Origin: Microbacteriaceae bacterium
GTDB lineage: Bacteria; Actinomycetota; Actinomycetes; Actinomycetales; Microbacteriaceae
DNA: 64,000 bases
Assembly (NCBI GenBank): GCA_004297935.1
Contig: SCRE01000006.1
Span: 434,001 to 498,000 of the forward strand
Reading direction: 5' to 3'
The position numbers were made by a program, and so were the translations under genes. Numbering within the stretch: the stretch's first letter is position 1; each line of letters starts with the position of its first letter. Below are positions 9,726-18,861 of this stretch, piece by piece. Below the pieces are notes generated by a model that worked only from the letters and a program-made list of their open reading frames with translations, made no database searches and was not told where the DNA came from.

Positions 9726-9833
9726 CCGAACGGCATTGAGGTTAGCTCTGGTTGCGAGATAGGGGTCTTTCGAGGGCAGCGTCGCATCGATCTCGTAGCG
9801 TCAGTTACGCGATCGAAACGGAAAGCATGTTGG

Positions 9834-10658
9834 TCAATGCTCCTTTTGGTGCGGCACCGGTGGAAGCGAGGCAACCATGATATCGGCTGCATTCTGCTCG
9901 GCAAGCGCGTCTCGCCGGGTGTCGTCGAGGTAGCTTACGTGGGCCTGGAAGGCAAGCTGTGCTTGCGCCGGATCGCTCGCTTCGATGGCGAGATAGATGG
10001 CCTCGTGTTGTTTCATGACGGTCTCGCGGTCGAGGAATTCGACGAAGACGCTATTGGTCGCAGGCCGGCTGAGATGAACCGATGTCATGGCCAGTTCGAG
10101 GATCTTGTTCTTTGCCGCTTTGCTGATCGCGGTATGGAATTCAAGGTCGAGATCGAGCCAGTCGGCGATATCCATCTCGAAGTCCCGCGACTGTTCGACG
10201 GGTTTCTTGATTGCAGCAAGGTCCTCATCCGTGCGTCGTCGTGCTGCAAGGTCGACGCAATGCATCTCGAGCACCCAGCGTGCCTCGTCGACATCGTGAA
10301 TAGACACGTTTCCCGCGCGGTACCAGAGCTGGATCGAGTCGCTCAGCTGCTGTGCCACCTCGTCGGGATCGGGTGCTGAGAGGAACGTGCCGCCGTTGCT
10401 GCCCCGTGACGATGACACCATCCCCGTCGCGGAGAGGAGCTTCAACCCCTCGCGCGCCGTGGCGCGTGCGACGTCGAAAGTCTCCGCAAGCTCCTTTTCG
10501 CTCGGTAGTCGCTCTCCTGGCTTCCAAACCCCGCTAGCGATCGCTTTCCGCAGCTGTCGTGCGATCTGTCCGGATGCGTCGCGACGACCGAGTTGCTCGG
10601 CTTTGAACTCGCTCAAAGACACGCTCGCTCCCGTCCCTGCGAAAAAAGTTCTTTGCAT
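9834..10658 (-). CDS. GntR-family transcriptional regulator, FadR subfamily
   Basis: Likely local repressor of the divergent ABC-amidase operon. The 274-residue product has an N-terminal winged helix (about 28-95; PSEKELAETFDVARATAREGL) and a C-terminal FCD ligand-binding domain. Candidate metal-binding histidines are seen in DLEFHTAIS, KQHEAIYLAI and FQAHVSYLDD. The start is uncertain: ATG at 10658 has no good ribosome site, while GTG at 10622 has GGGAG about five bases upstream and would give 262 residues. A perfect palindrome lies in the gap to the operon. The effector is unknown, perhaps the amide or its hydrolysis product. Confidence 0.88.
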   Translation of the reverse strand: MQRTFFAGTGASVSLSEFKAEQLGRRDASGQIARQLRKAIASGVWKPGERLPSEKELAETFDVARATAREGLKLLSATGMVSSSRGSNGGTFLSAPDPDEVAQQLSDSIQLWYRAGNVSIHDVDEARWVLEMHCVDLAARRRTDEDLAAIKKPVEQSRDFEMDIADWLDLDLEFHTAISKAAKNKILELAMTSVHLSRPATNSVFVEFLDRETVMKQHEAIYLAIEASDPAQAQLAFQAHVSYLDDTRRDALAEQNAADIMVASLPPVPHQKEH

Positions 10659-10687
10659 TCCGCAGACTTAATGCTCAAATACTAATA

Positions 10688-10706
10688 TCCAATGTTAGAC
10701 ATTGGA
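10688..10706. promoter_or_regulatory. Perfect palindrome, candidate GntR operator
   Basis: TCCAATGTTAGACATTGGA has two perfect 8-bp arms around TAG. It sits between the divergent GntR gene and the ABC-amidase operon, about 30 bases from the regulator ATG at 10658. Size and position fit a FadR-type operator. Confidence 0.65.
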
Positions 10707-10746
10707 CTTCTGCCCCAACACAAACAACAGCTTAGGAGATCAGCAA

Positions 10747-11832
10747 GTGAAACTGAGGCGAATCGGGCTTGCAGCGATGATTGCATCCGCAGCCCTTGCG
10801 TTGAGCGCATGTAGCGCTCCAACAGGCGGAACATCGACGAGCTCTCCCGCTAAGACAGCGGTGGCGAACAGCTCTGCGATGGAGCAGACGCTCGCATACA
10901 TCAAAGGCGGTCTTCCCAATCTGAAGGGCAAGAAGGTTGCCTATCTTGCAGAGTGTGTCAGCGAGAACACCTATTGTCAGACCAGACTTGTGGGCGCGCA
11001 GAAGGCAGCATCGAAGTTAGGCATGGACATGACGGTGTTCGATGCCAACTTCGACCCGAACAATCAACTCAAGCAAGTTCAGGACGCCATCCAGCGCGGC
11101 TTCGACGGTTACGTCTTCTCTCCCGTTGCCGACGCGACGGGGTGCGCCGACTTCAAATTGCTGCAGGCGACGAAGAAGCCGATCGCGACCGTCAACAGCC
11201 CAATGTGTGGGAACCCGGACTATACGGCGGGCACGGTCGGTTTCGTCGGGATACAGACGGAGACCTTCTTCCAACAGCACGTCGAGTACGCCTTCAAGAG
11301 TTGCACGTCCAGCTGCGAAGCGGTCGCGGTAGGCGGTTTCGTCGGCAGCGATCTGTTCTCGCGCTGGGAGCAGGCCATCAAAGCGGCGGCCGCGAAGTAT
11401 CCGAAGGTCACCGTGGTCTCCGATCAGCCGGGCAACTTCGACGCGAAGACCGCGTTCTCCGTTGTGCAAGATGCCCTGTCCAGCCACCCGAACGTGAGCC
11501 TCGTGGTCTCGTCGTGGGATGACATGACACGCGGTGTCGACCAGGCGATCACAGCTGCCGGCAAGAAACCTGGAAGCGACATCCGTATCTACAGCGTCGG
11601 CGGAACGAAGGCCGGGGTCGCCGACGTCGAAGCGGGCACGTGGACCGAGACGAGCGTTCTCCTTCCCTACGAGGAGTCGTATTACGGATTCGTCCAGCTG
11701 GCTCGGGCGCTCAAGACCGGTAAGGACACGCCGGGGTTCACCTACCTGGCGCAGGCGCCGGCCGTCGTCGATGGTCCCGGCTCGATCTTCATCACGCCCG
11801 ACAACCTCTCGAAGTTCAAGCCGGAGTACTGA
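10747..11832 (+). CDS. ABC transporter substrate-binding lipoprotein (RbsB-like, type 1 periplasmic fold)
   Basis: Captures a small solute outside the membrane for the importer encoded next. The 361-residue protein starts at GTG 10747, preceded by AGGAG, and has a basic n-region (MKLRRIG), a hydrophobic core and lipobox LSAC, so the mature protein is anchored through a lipid-modified Cys. The rest is a two-lobed sugar-binding-protein fold (GFDGYVFSPVAD, VSSWDDMTRGVDQAITAAGKK). Six cysteines in the middle of the protein are more than usual. The frame is open further upstream, but that would place a useless extension before the signal peptide. Ligand unknown; the neighbours suggest an amide or lactam rather than a sugar. 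Confidence 0.88.
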   Translation: MKLRRIGLAAMIASAALALSACSAPTGGTSTSSPAKTAVANSSAMEQTLAYIKGGLPNLKGKKVAYLAECVSENTYCQTRLVGAQKAASKLGMDMTVFDANFDPNNQLKQVQDAIQRGFDGYVFSPVADATGCADFKLLQATKKPIATVNSPMCGNPDYTAGTVGFVGIQTETFFQQHVEYAFKSCTSSCEAVAVGGFVGSDLFSRWEQAIKAAAAKYPKVTVVSDQPGNFDAKTAFSVVQDALSSHPNVSLVVSSWDDMTRGVDQAITAAGKKPGSDIRIYSVGGTKAGVADVEAGTWTETSVLLPYEESYYGFVQLARALKTGKDTPGFTYLAQAPAVVDGPGSIFITPDNLSKFKPEY

Positions 11833-11835
11833 TCG

Positions 11836-13359
11836 ATGGCCAAGGAAACCGCTCCAGCCCTCCGGATTACTCGACTCAATAAGACCTACCCGGGAGTTCA
11901 CGCGCTCAGAGACGTTTCTTTGACAATCGAGCGGGGTGTCGTGCATGCGATCGTGGGGGAGAACGGTGCAGGAAAGTCGACGCTGATGAAGGTCGTTGCC
12001 GGCGCAATCGCCCAAGACGGTGGCTCCATCGACGTCTTCGGACGGCCACTGGAACCTGGGTCACCGACGAGATCATCGGATGCCGGGGTCGCGACGATCT
12101 ACCAGGAACTGACGATCGTGCCGGAAATGTCCGTACTAGCGAATGTGCTGCTCGGCCACCTCCCCAGCACGTGGGGTGTAATTCATCGCACAGTTGCGTT
12201 GGAGCAGTTCTACCGGGTCGCAGCGGTCGTTGGATTTACACATCCGGCTGCACAGCGCGCGGGAGAGCTGTCGACCGCAGCGCAACAACTCGTGGAGATC
12301 ATGCGTGCGCTCGCTCGCGGTGGACGGGTCGTGATCATGGACGAACCGACGGCGTCCCTCGGCCCGGCGGACGTGCGTCGACTGCACCGCGTGATCGATA
12401 CTCTTCGAACCGCTGGCCACTCCATCGTGTACGTTTCACACGACTTGGACGATGTGCTCGAGATCAGCGACACCGTAACGGTCATGCGTGAAGGTGCGAT
12501 CGTCACGACCAAATCGGCATCCGAGTGGACCAAATCGTCCCTCATTTACGCGATGCTGGGCGGGGTCAGCCTGGAGACTCCCGTCGCGGCCGCCACCACC
12601 GGCACCGGCAACACCCCGCTCCTCGAGGTTCTCGGATTAAGAGCGCCCGGCGTTTCAATCGACCGGATCGCTATCCGCCCCGGCGAGATCGTCGGTCTCG
12701 CCGGGCTCGTTGGCTCCGGCCGGTCACGACTGCTCCGTGCATTGGCGGGGGCCGACGTCGTCGACTCCGGCCAACTCTTGGTCGCGGGTCGTCGTATCAC
12801 GTGGCCGCGAACACCGCACGCCGCACTCGCGGCTGGCATCTGCTTCGCGCCAGAGGACCGCAAGCTGCAAGCTCTGGTCCTGGAACGGACTTCTGCCTGG
12901 AACGTCGCACTCGGGCAGTTCGGGGTGGCCGGCATCATGCGCCCTGTGCGGGAGAGCGTCCTTCGGTCATGGGCCAGAGCGTTCACGCAGCTGGTTGGGC
13001 TCCCCGAACACCGACTCGCCAATCCGGCCGGAACCTTGTCAGGCGGAAACCAACAGAAGCTCATCGTGAGCAGGCTTCTGAGCCGTCGGGCTAAGGTCGT
13101 ACTCCTCGACGAGCCGACGCGCGGCATCGACATCGGAGCGAAGGCACAGATATTCCAAGCTGCACGACGCATCGTCGACGGAGGACGTGCCATCATCTGG
13201 GCCAGCAGCGACCTCACGGAGATCGTCGAGCACAGTGACAGGATCGTCGTCGTGGCGAACGGCCGCGTCGTGGGTGAACTCCCGCGTGGCTCGACCGTGC
13301 ACGACATTCTCACCCTCTCTTACGCCGCATCTGGCACCGGGGAAAGCGCTGCAGCATGA
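11836..13359 (+). CDS. Sugar-type ABC importer ATPase with two nucleotide-binding domains (RbsA/MglA-like)
   Basis: Energises uptake by the RbsB/RbsC-like partners. The 507-residue protein has two ATPase domains. The first has Walker A GENGAGKST (about 38-46) and Walker B VVIMDEPTAS, with a degenerate signature (LSTAAQQ). The second has a degenerate Walker A (GLVGSGRSR), the signature LSGGNQQK and Walker B VVLLDEPTRGID. This asymmetry is normal for the CUT2 family. The ATG lies three bases after the substrate-binding gene, and the stop overlaps the permease start (ATGA). Confidence 0.93.
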   Translation: MAKETAPALRITRLNKTYPGVHALRDVSLTIERGVVHAIVGENGAGKSTLMKVVAGAIAQDGGSIDVFGRPLEPGSPTRSSDAGVATIYQELTIVPEMSVLANVLLGHLPSTWGVIHRTVALEQFYRVAAVVGFTHPAAQRAGELSTAAQQLVEIMRALARGGRVVIMDEPTASLGPADVRRLHRVIDTLRTAGHSIVYVSHDLDDVLEISDTVTVMREGAIVTTKSASEWTKSSLIYAMLGGVSLETPVAAATTGTGNTPLLEVLGLRAPGVSIDRIAIRPGEIVGLAGLVGSGRSRLLRALAGADVVDSGQLLVAGRRITWPRTPHAALAAGICFAPEDRKLQALVLERTSAWNVALGQFGVAGIMRPVRESVLRSWARAFTQLVGLPEHRLANPAGTLSGGNQQKLIVSRLLSRRAKVVLLDEPTRGIDIGAKAQIFQAARRIVDGGRAIIWASSDLTEIVEHSDRIVVVANGRVVGELPRGSTVHDILTLSYAASGTGESAAA

Positions 13360-14399
13360 CCGGCACACTCCGCCTCATCCGATCACTCGGCGCACTCGGC
13401 GCACTCGTGATACTGATCGTCATCATCACCCTCGCACAACCGGGCTTCCTGGCCTACGGCAATCTCATGAACATCGTCAGCCAGTGGGCGCCGGTTGCGA
13501 TCATGGGCATCGGGATGACCTATATCGTCATCACAGGTGGCTTCGATCTCTCGATCGGATCGATGTACGCCCTATGTGCTGTGGTGGCGGCAGCTCTCGG
13601 ACGGACACAATCCCCGCTCGTCGCCTTCGCGGTTGCGCTTGCCGTCGGATTCGCAGCGGGATGCCTCAACGGATTCGTTGTGACGGCGCTGCGCGTCAAT
13701 CCGTTCATTGCGACGCTCGGAAGTTCACTCATCCTGTCCGGAATCACACTCGTGCTGACGCACAACACGGCCTTTGTCGTCAATTTTCCACCCTTCGCCG
13801 TCCTGGGCCAGGGTCGCATCGCGGGCGTGCCATACTCCGGAATCCTCATGCTACTGCTCCTGGTGGTCGGCGGGGTCGTACTCGCGTTCACTCCGTACGG
13901 GCAATCGATCTACGCCGTTGGGGGCAATGCCGAGGCCAGTCGGTTGGCAGGTATCAGAACGTCCATTGTCACAGCAAGCACGTATGCGATCTCAGGCGTC
14001 TGCGCCGCGATCGCGGGAATTATCACCGCCTCGCAACTGGCATCGGCCCAAGCCAACCTCAACCCGAACCTCGTGTTCGACGTGCTGACCGTTGTGATCA
14101 TCGGGGGGACCTCACTAGCGGGCGGCCGCGGTGCAATCTGGCGCACGGTCGTCGGCGTCGCGGTGCTCGCCGCGCTTCAGAACGGATTCAACTTGCTCAA
14201 CATCGACGCGAACTATCAGAACATCATCAAGGGTGTGATCATCATCGCCGCAGTCGCAAGCGTGCACTGGCGTGTGCTGCGCCGTGTCCGCCCGCTTCGT
14301 ATCGCAACGGCAGAACGCCGGGCGGCACTCCCCACCGAACAGCACGTGGTGGTGGAAACATCACAATACGACGCAACAGAAACACATCCGAACCGCTAA
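13356..14399 (+). CDS. ABC importer permease (RbsC-like)
   Basis: Membrane channel of the importer. The 347-residue, strongly hydrophobic protein has about ten predicted transmembrane segments and the CUT2 permease signatures GGFDLSIGSM near residues 64-73 and IIGGTSLAGGRG. The C-terminal tail of about 50 residues is hydrophilic and longer than usual. Start ATG overlaps the ATPase stop by four bases; the amidase follows ten bases after the stop with its own AAGGAG site. Confidence 0.92.
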   Translation: MTGTLRLIRSLGALGALVILIVIITLAQPGFLAYGNLMNIVSQWAPVAIMGIGMTYIVITGGFDLSIGSMYALCAVVAAALGRTQSPLVAFAVALAVGFAAGCLNGFVVTALRVNPFIATLGSSLILSGITLVLTHNTAFVVNFPPFAVLGQGRIAGVPYSGILMLLLLVVGGVVLAFTPYGQSIYAVGGNAEASRLAGIRTSIVTASTYAISGVCAAIAGIITASQLASAQANLNPNLVFDVLTVVIIGGTSLAGGRGAIWRTVVGVAVLAALQNGFNLLNIDANYQNIIKGVIIIAAVASVHWRVLRRVRPLRIATAERRAALPTEQHVVVETSQYDATETHPNR

Positions 14400-14408
14400 G
14401 GAGAAACC

Positions 14409-15905
14409 ATGTCCATCACTGGGCCAATCGAAGAACTCACCATCGCAGACGTACACTCCGCCTATCGCGCTGGAACGTTCAGCGCAGTCGATCTCGTCGA
14501 GGCATACCTGGACCGCATTGAGACGATCGACCGCTCCGGCGCCGCCCTCAACTCGATCATCACGATCTCGAACCACGCACGGCAGGATGCGGCACGCCTC
14601 GACGCCGAACTCGCGCAGACGGGTGAGTTCGTCGGACCACTGCACGGCGTTCCCATCGTCGTGAAGGACCAGATCGAAACCGCCGGGATCCCCACGTCCT
14701 TTGGAAGTGCGGCATCCGGTGACTACACGCCGAAAACGGATGCAACGGCGATTCGCAAGCTTAAGGCCGCAGGCGCCATCGTGTTGGCCAAGACCACCAT
14801 GCCCGACTTCGCCACGTCCTGGTTCTCCACATCATCGCGAAGCGGCGTCACCAAAAACCCGTTCGATCTGACACGCGATCCGGGAGGGTCGAGCAGCGGC
14901 ACCGCCGCCGCGGTATCGGCGAATCTTGCCCTGGCCGGTATCGGAGAAGACACCGGCGGGTCCATCCGCCTGCCAGCCTCGTTCTGCGGCCTGGTCGGAG
15001 TCCGTGTCACCCCAGGGCTGATCAGCCGCACCGGAATGTCGGCTCTCGTCACCCCGCAGGACACCTCCGGTCCTATGACCCGTACAGTCGCGGATGCTGC
15101 GTTGCTGCTCGACACCCTGGTGGGCTTCGACATCGCCGATCCGTACACCTCTGCGGCCGTGATCGGAGGTATCGAAGGCAGTTACACCGACGGCCTCGCC
15201 GAAGCGAGCCTTATTGGAAGGCGCATCGGTGTGCTTCGCCAGGTGTTCGGCGACGCCGATGATCCGGACGGACAAGCTGAGAACCGGGTGCTCGACAGTG
15301 CGCTCGCTGCACTGGCCGCGGACGGTGCCGAACTGATCGACGTCGAAATCCCCGACCTCGACCACTATGTTGCCTTCACTTCGCAATACCTGACGCGTTC
15401 ACTTCAGGATATGAACGCCTTCGTGGCGGCACGCACGGACCTTCCTGTGACGTCGATCCAGGAGCTGCATGCCGCGAAGAAATACCACGCGATGCTCGAC
15501 CTTCTCGAGGCGATCGCGACCGGGCCGGCGACTCCTGCGGATGACCCGGACTATCTCGACCGCATCCTCGCCCAGAGCGAGTTCCAGCGTACGGTCGTAG
15601 CGATCATGGCCAGCAACAGGCTTGATGCCATCGCGTTCCCCGATTCCCGCCTCCCCGCACCGACGACAGAGGATGTGCTCGGTGGACGCTGGACCTGCCT
15701 CACATATCCGACCAACACGGTTATCGCATCCCAGTTGCTCTTCCCCGCCGTTACCGTGCCGATCGGCCTCACCGCGGGTGGGCTGCCCGTCGGATTTGAA
15801 CTCATGTCCTACCCATACGACGAGGCCAGCCTCCTCCGCCTGGCGAGCGCGGTAGAACGCACCGTGCGCGGTCGGCGCGCACCTGCTGTCGGCGGTGCCG
15901 CGTGA
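14409..15905 (+). CDS. Amidase-signature (AS) family amidohydrolase
   Basis: Hydrolyses an amide in the cytoplasm. The 498-residue protein has the full Ser-cisSer-Lys triad of the AS family: Lys86 in VVKDQIETAG, cis-Ser in PGGSSSGTAA (about 159-164) and nucleophile Ser185 in DTGGSIRLPAS. Position in an operon with an ABC importer and a LamB/YcsF protein suggests it acts on the imported compound, perhaps after ring opening. Family members range from allophanate hydrolase to Glu-tRNA amidotransferase subunit A. The solo context argues against GatA. The preceding AAGGAG supports the start. Confidence 0.9.
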   Translation: MSITGPIEELTIADVHSAYRAGTFSAVDLVEAYLDRIETIDRSGAALNSIITISNHARQDAARLDAELAQTGEFVGPLHGVPIVVKDQIETAGIPTSFGSAASGDYTPKTDATAIRKLKAAGAIVLAKTTMPDFATSWFSTSSRSGVTKNPFDLTRDPGGSSSGTAAAVSANLALAGIGEDTGGSIRLPASFCGLVGVRVTPGLISRTGMSALVTPQDTSGPMTRTVADAALLLDTLVGFDIADPYTSAAVIGGIEGSYTDGLAEASLIGRRIGVLRQVFGDADDPDGQAENRVLDSALAALAADGAELIDVEIPDLDHYVAFTSQYLTRSLQDMNAFVAARTDLPVTSIQELHAAKKYHAMLDLLEAIATGPATPADDPDYLDRILAQSEFQRTVVAIMASNRLDAIAFPDSRLPAPTTEDVLGGRWTCLTYPTNTVIASQLLFPAVTVPIGLTAGGLPVGFELMSYPYDEASLLRLASAVERTVRGRRAPAVGGAA

Positions 15906-16639
15906 GTTCGCCCGCCGGCACTCGCGTCACGCTCAACTCGGATATGGGTGAGTCGATCGGCATTCACAGTTTCGGAAACGATGAAGGCCTGCTCGAGATC
16001 GTCGATACGGTCAACGTCGCGTGCGGAGTGCACGCCGGCGATCCAACCAGCATCCGTCGTGTCGTGGAGCAGGCGATCGCTGCCGGTGTGACCATCGGTG
16101 CGCATCCGGGGCTGCCCGACCTGTCAGGTTTCGGGCGCCGAGAGATGGCCATTGACGCAGACGAGACACGAGATCTGATCCGCTACCAAGTGGGCGCACT
16201 CGTCGGCTTTCTCGAAGCCAGCGGCAGTCGGCTCCACCACATCAAAGCCCATGGTGCGCTGTTCAGCATGATGGCCTCAAGCGAAGAGCTCATGAATGCT
16301 CTGTGCGATGTTGCGCTCCAATACGACGTTCCTGTCTACGGGCTCAGTGGAACGGTGCATGAGAGAGTCGCACGACACCGAGGAGTTCCCTTCGTATCCG
16401 AGTTCTATGTAGATCTCGAATACCTCGATGATGGGACAATAGTCGTCAACCGCAAAGGAAAGCCCCAAGACCTCGACAGGGCGGCCGCACGGGCAGCGCA
16501 GGCGTTGAGAACGGGAACAACCACAAGTCACACGGGTCGGATTCTGCAGGTCAGAGTCGACTCGATCTGCGTGCATTCCGACTTGCCGGATGCGATCGCA
16601 CTTGCTACCAGGCTGCGAGCGCTATTGAACGAAACCTGA
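15902..16639 (+). CDS. LamB/YcsF family protein (5-oxoprolinase subunit A-like)
   Basis: PxpA-type proteins work with PxpB and PxpC to open 5-oxoproline with ATP. Related LamB proteins occur in lactam utilization (A. nidulans lamB). The 245-residue product shows the family pattern: LNSDMGES near the start, VNVACGVHAGDP, GAHPGLPDLSGFGRR, HHIKAHGAL and a late VRVDSICVHSD. Start is GTG at 15902, overlapping the amidase stop (GTGA). No PxpB/PxpC gene is nearby, so either they lie elsewhere or the protein acts alone on another cyclic amide. Confidence 0.9.
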   Translation: MSSPAGTRVTLNSDMGESIGIHSFGNDEGLLEIVDTVNVACGVHAGDPTSIRRVVEQAIAAGVTIGAHPGLPDLSGFGRREMAIDADETRDLIRYQVGALVGFLEASGSRLHHIKAHGALFSMMASSEELMNALCDVALQYDVPVYGLSGTVHERVARHRGVPFVSEFYVDLEYLDDGTIVVNRKGKPQDLDRAAARAAQALRTGTTTSHTGRILQVRVDSICVHSDLPDAIALATRLRALLNET

Positions 16640-17048
16640 ATCTCGAACATCCGTGAGATCACGACCGCAGCGACCCTGCCGCAGGAGTGGCTCACGAGGC
16701 ATGAGAGACACCCTGTTGAGGTTCATGATCGTACGGTGAGGTGACGCTCGACCGGCTGGCCGATTGCCTGTCCGAGTGGAGTGGGACCGGGATACGTTCG
16801 TGGCGCGAAATCGGATTCCGACAGACCTGGCCATTCCGGAACAGCCACGCCCCGAGCACGTCTTGCAGCGCAAGCCGGCTTGGGGTTCACGGTCATGCGC
16901 GCGTCCTCACGGCGGGCGAGACGCTATTCTATGCACTAGCCTGCCTGGGTAGGGGCTGGATCATGCAAGGTGGACCTTGCCGATGTGGTCGCATTCGAAT
17001 GAGATTGAGGATGATCAACGTGGGCCGCTATGAGCATGATGCGTTGCG
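16640..17048. other. Intergenic region between amidase operon and second LCP gene
   Basis: About 410 bases with no ORF I can support. Short frames on both strands lack family signal or ribosome sites. It probably holds the promoter of the LCP gene and the right boundary of the amidase operon. Confidence 0.5.
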
Positions 17049-18476
17049 ATGACGGGGAAGCAACGCTCTAGCGTGTCGTCGCGCCGATCCGACCGTGAGC
17101 TCGAATCTCGCGCCCTCCGCATGTCAACCGACCTCGATGAACTCGGTGCGACCGGACGCCCGCATCGTGAAGGTGGGCGTGCCGCCGCGCGGGCCCGCGC
17201 GCGTGTCGGGGTCGTGCGCCACGCCCGGCCGAGGCGTTTCTCCGTGCTCGCAACGATCGCGAAGATCGCCGTGAGTGTCATCGTCGTCGCACTGATCAGC
17301 TCGGTATCGGTCACCGCGATCGCCACCTGGCAAGTGGCAAGCACCATCAAGCCCGGTATCAAGCTGGCGCATCTGCCGGGCGTGAAGGCTGCGCCCGCCG
17401 GTGAGATTCCGCAGATCGGTGCGATCAAGGGCGGAGTCAACCTGCTACTGGTCGGCACCGACACGCGCACGGGCCAGGGCGGGGTATTTTCCAGCGCCGA
17501 TCAGCTGGAGGGCAGTTCGGGTGCTGGCAACAACGACGTGACGATCCTGATGCACATCGCGCAGGACCACCGGAGTGCGACGGTCGTCAGCTTTCCGCGC
17601 GACCTGATGCTTCCGATCCCGTCGTGCCCGGATCCGACCGGTGGGTCGTTCTCATCGATGAGCAGCCAGATGCTCAACTCCTCGTTGACCTATGGCGGGT
17701 TGCCGTGCCCCGTGCTGACGATCGAGAAACTGACCGGTTTGACCATCCCGTTCGCAGCGGAGATCACGTTCGACGGTGTCACCGCAATGTCCAATGCGGT
17801 CGGTGGCGTGAGCGTGTGCCTGGCGACCCCGGTGAAGGACGCGTACACCGACCCGCAATTGAACCTGCCCGCAGGCGAGCAGACTCTGGTCGGACCGGTC
17901 GCGCTTTCCTTCCTGCGCAGTCGCCACGGCATCGGTGACGGCAGCGACCTCGGCCGGATCAGCAACCAGCAGGTGTTCCTGTCGGCGTTGGTGCGCAAGA
18001 TCAAAGACGGCGGCGTGCTGTCCAACCCGCTGCAGTTGTACCCACTAGCCAAAGCCGCCGTCAGTAACATGCGGTTGTCCGACACATTGGAGAACCCGTC
18101 GACGATGGTGCAGATCGCACTTGCCCTGAAGAACATCCCGCTCTCGAACGTCGTCTTCTTGCAGTACCCCGTTTTCACAGATCCGGACAATGTCAACCGC
18201 GTCGTACCAGACACGGCGTCGGCTCGGGTGCTGATGGACGCGCTCGTCGCCGACCAGCCCGTGCAGCTGACCGGTACGACCGGGCGAGCCGCCGAGGTGA
18301 ACACGAGTGCACCTGTGGCGCCGGATGCGACGGCTCAGCCGGACGCGACCTCCACTCCCGCAGATGCCGGCACAGCAACTGCCCCGGCTGCTCCGGGGAC
18401 GACAGCAGTTGCGTTGCCGTCGAACATCGTTGGTCAGACAGCGGCGCAGCAAACCTGTACCAAGGGCAACAACTGA
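17049..18476 (+). CDS. LytR-CpsA-Psr (LCP) family cell-wall ligase, second copy
   Basis: Paralogue of the LCP protein at 6558, sharing long identical motifs: FPRDLM, a Cys-Pro-Asp-Pro segment, SFLRSRHGIGDGSDLGRISN. The 475-residue product has a longer, basic cytoplasmic N-terminus (about 1-75), a signal anchor (about 76-98), the LCP domain and a Thr/Ala/Pro-rich tail ending near one Cys. It attaches glycopolymers to peptidoglycan. The ATG at 17049 gives the long N-terminus; a later ATG at 17121 (MSTDLDEL) is possible. Confidence 0.92.
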   Translation: MTGKQRSSVSSRRSDRELESRALRMSTDLDELGATGRPHREGGRAAARARARVGVVRHARPRRFSVLATIAKIAVSVIVVALISSVSVTAIATWQVASTIKPGIKLAHLPGVKAAPAGEIPQIGAIKGGVNLLLVGTDTRTGQGGVFSSADQLEGSSGAGNNDVTILMHIAQDHRSATVVSFPRDLMLPIPSCPDPTGGSFSSMSSQMLNSSLTYGGLPCPVLTIEKLTGLTIPFAAEITFDGVTAMSNAVGGVSVCLATPVKDAYTDPQLNLPAGEQTLVGPVALSFLRSRHGIGDGSDLGRISNQQVFLSALVRKIKDGGVLSNPLQLYPLAKAAVSNMRLSDTLENPSTMVQIALALKNIPLSNVVFLQYPVFTDPDNVNRVVPDTASARVLMDALVADQPVQLTGTTGRAAEVNTSAPVAPDATAQPDATSTPADAGTATAPAAPGTTAVALPSNIVGQTAAQQTCTKGNN

Positions 18477-18718
18477 CGCTTTGGCGCGTTCTGACGCCTG
18501 TGGTGCGGGGTTGCCATGGGTGTGGTCGCGGCTGAGGCGCCACATGCTGCGACCCGCGCCAGCCGGCGGAACGGCGACGTCCCAGGGTCGGTTCGTGATG
18601 TCTGTCACGGTCGTGTTGCCTGACTTCTTCTGCTCGCCCAACTGGCCTCATCGGCGGTTCGTCCGCGAGCGTGGCGTCCGTTATGATTGTCGTCGTGTGT
18701 CGCACAGTCGGCACACGA

Positions 18719-18807
18719 GGAGACGTCGCATAGTTCGGCCTAGTGCACCACCCTGCTAAGGTGGAGACCCCGTAAGGGGTCCGAGGGTTCAAATCCCTCC
18801 GTCTCCG
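18719..18807 (+). tRNA. tRNA-Ser(GCU), attachment site copy A
   Basis: Acceptor GGAGACG pairs with CGTCTCC, discriminator G at 18807. The anticodon stem CCACC/GGTGG is perfect around loop CTGCTAA (anticodon GCT). Long variable arm GACCCC/GGGGTC and T-arm GAGGG/CCCTC are present. The 3' half plus CACAAAAT downstream is repeated exactly at 41748-41810. A tyrosine integrase follows 54 bases away, so this tRNA is the chromosomal attachment site of the island. Confidence 0.95.
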
Positions 18808-18823
18808 CACAAAATCCCTGGTC

Positions 18824-18842
18824 AGATGCTGCTTTAGCATCT
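18824..18842. terminator. Hairpin between tRNA-Ser and integrase
   Basis: AGATGCT and AGCATCT form a perfect 7-bp stem around GCTTT. It lies 16 bases after the tRNA and 20 before the integrase stop. It may end tRNA or integrase transcripts or belong to the attachment site; no long T-run follows. Confidence 0.4.
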
Positions 18843-18861
18843 TGATGGGATTGCTGTGTGG

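Larger units (their letters stand above)
8227..9738 (+). mobile_element. IS4-family insertion sequence with inverted repeats and 8-bp target duplication
   Basis: The terminal inverted repeats are CAACGCCGTTCGGTTAG (8229-8245) and its inverted partner at 9722-9738, matching at 16 of 17 positions. An 8-bp direct repeat AGGTTAGC flanks the element (8219-8226 and 9739-9746), as expected for a target duplication. One transposase gene fills the interior. The element seems intact and fairly recent. Related ends bound a 112-bp element at 42108-42219. Confidence 0.88.

Noticed and set aside
18193-18840. Minus-strand frame containing RRRDLNPRTPYGVSTLAGW
   Set aside because: This is the reverse translation of tRNA-Ser; the same false frame recurs at copies B and C.
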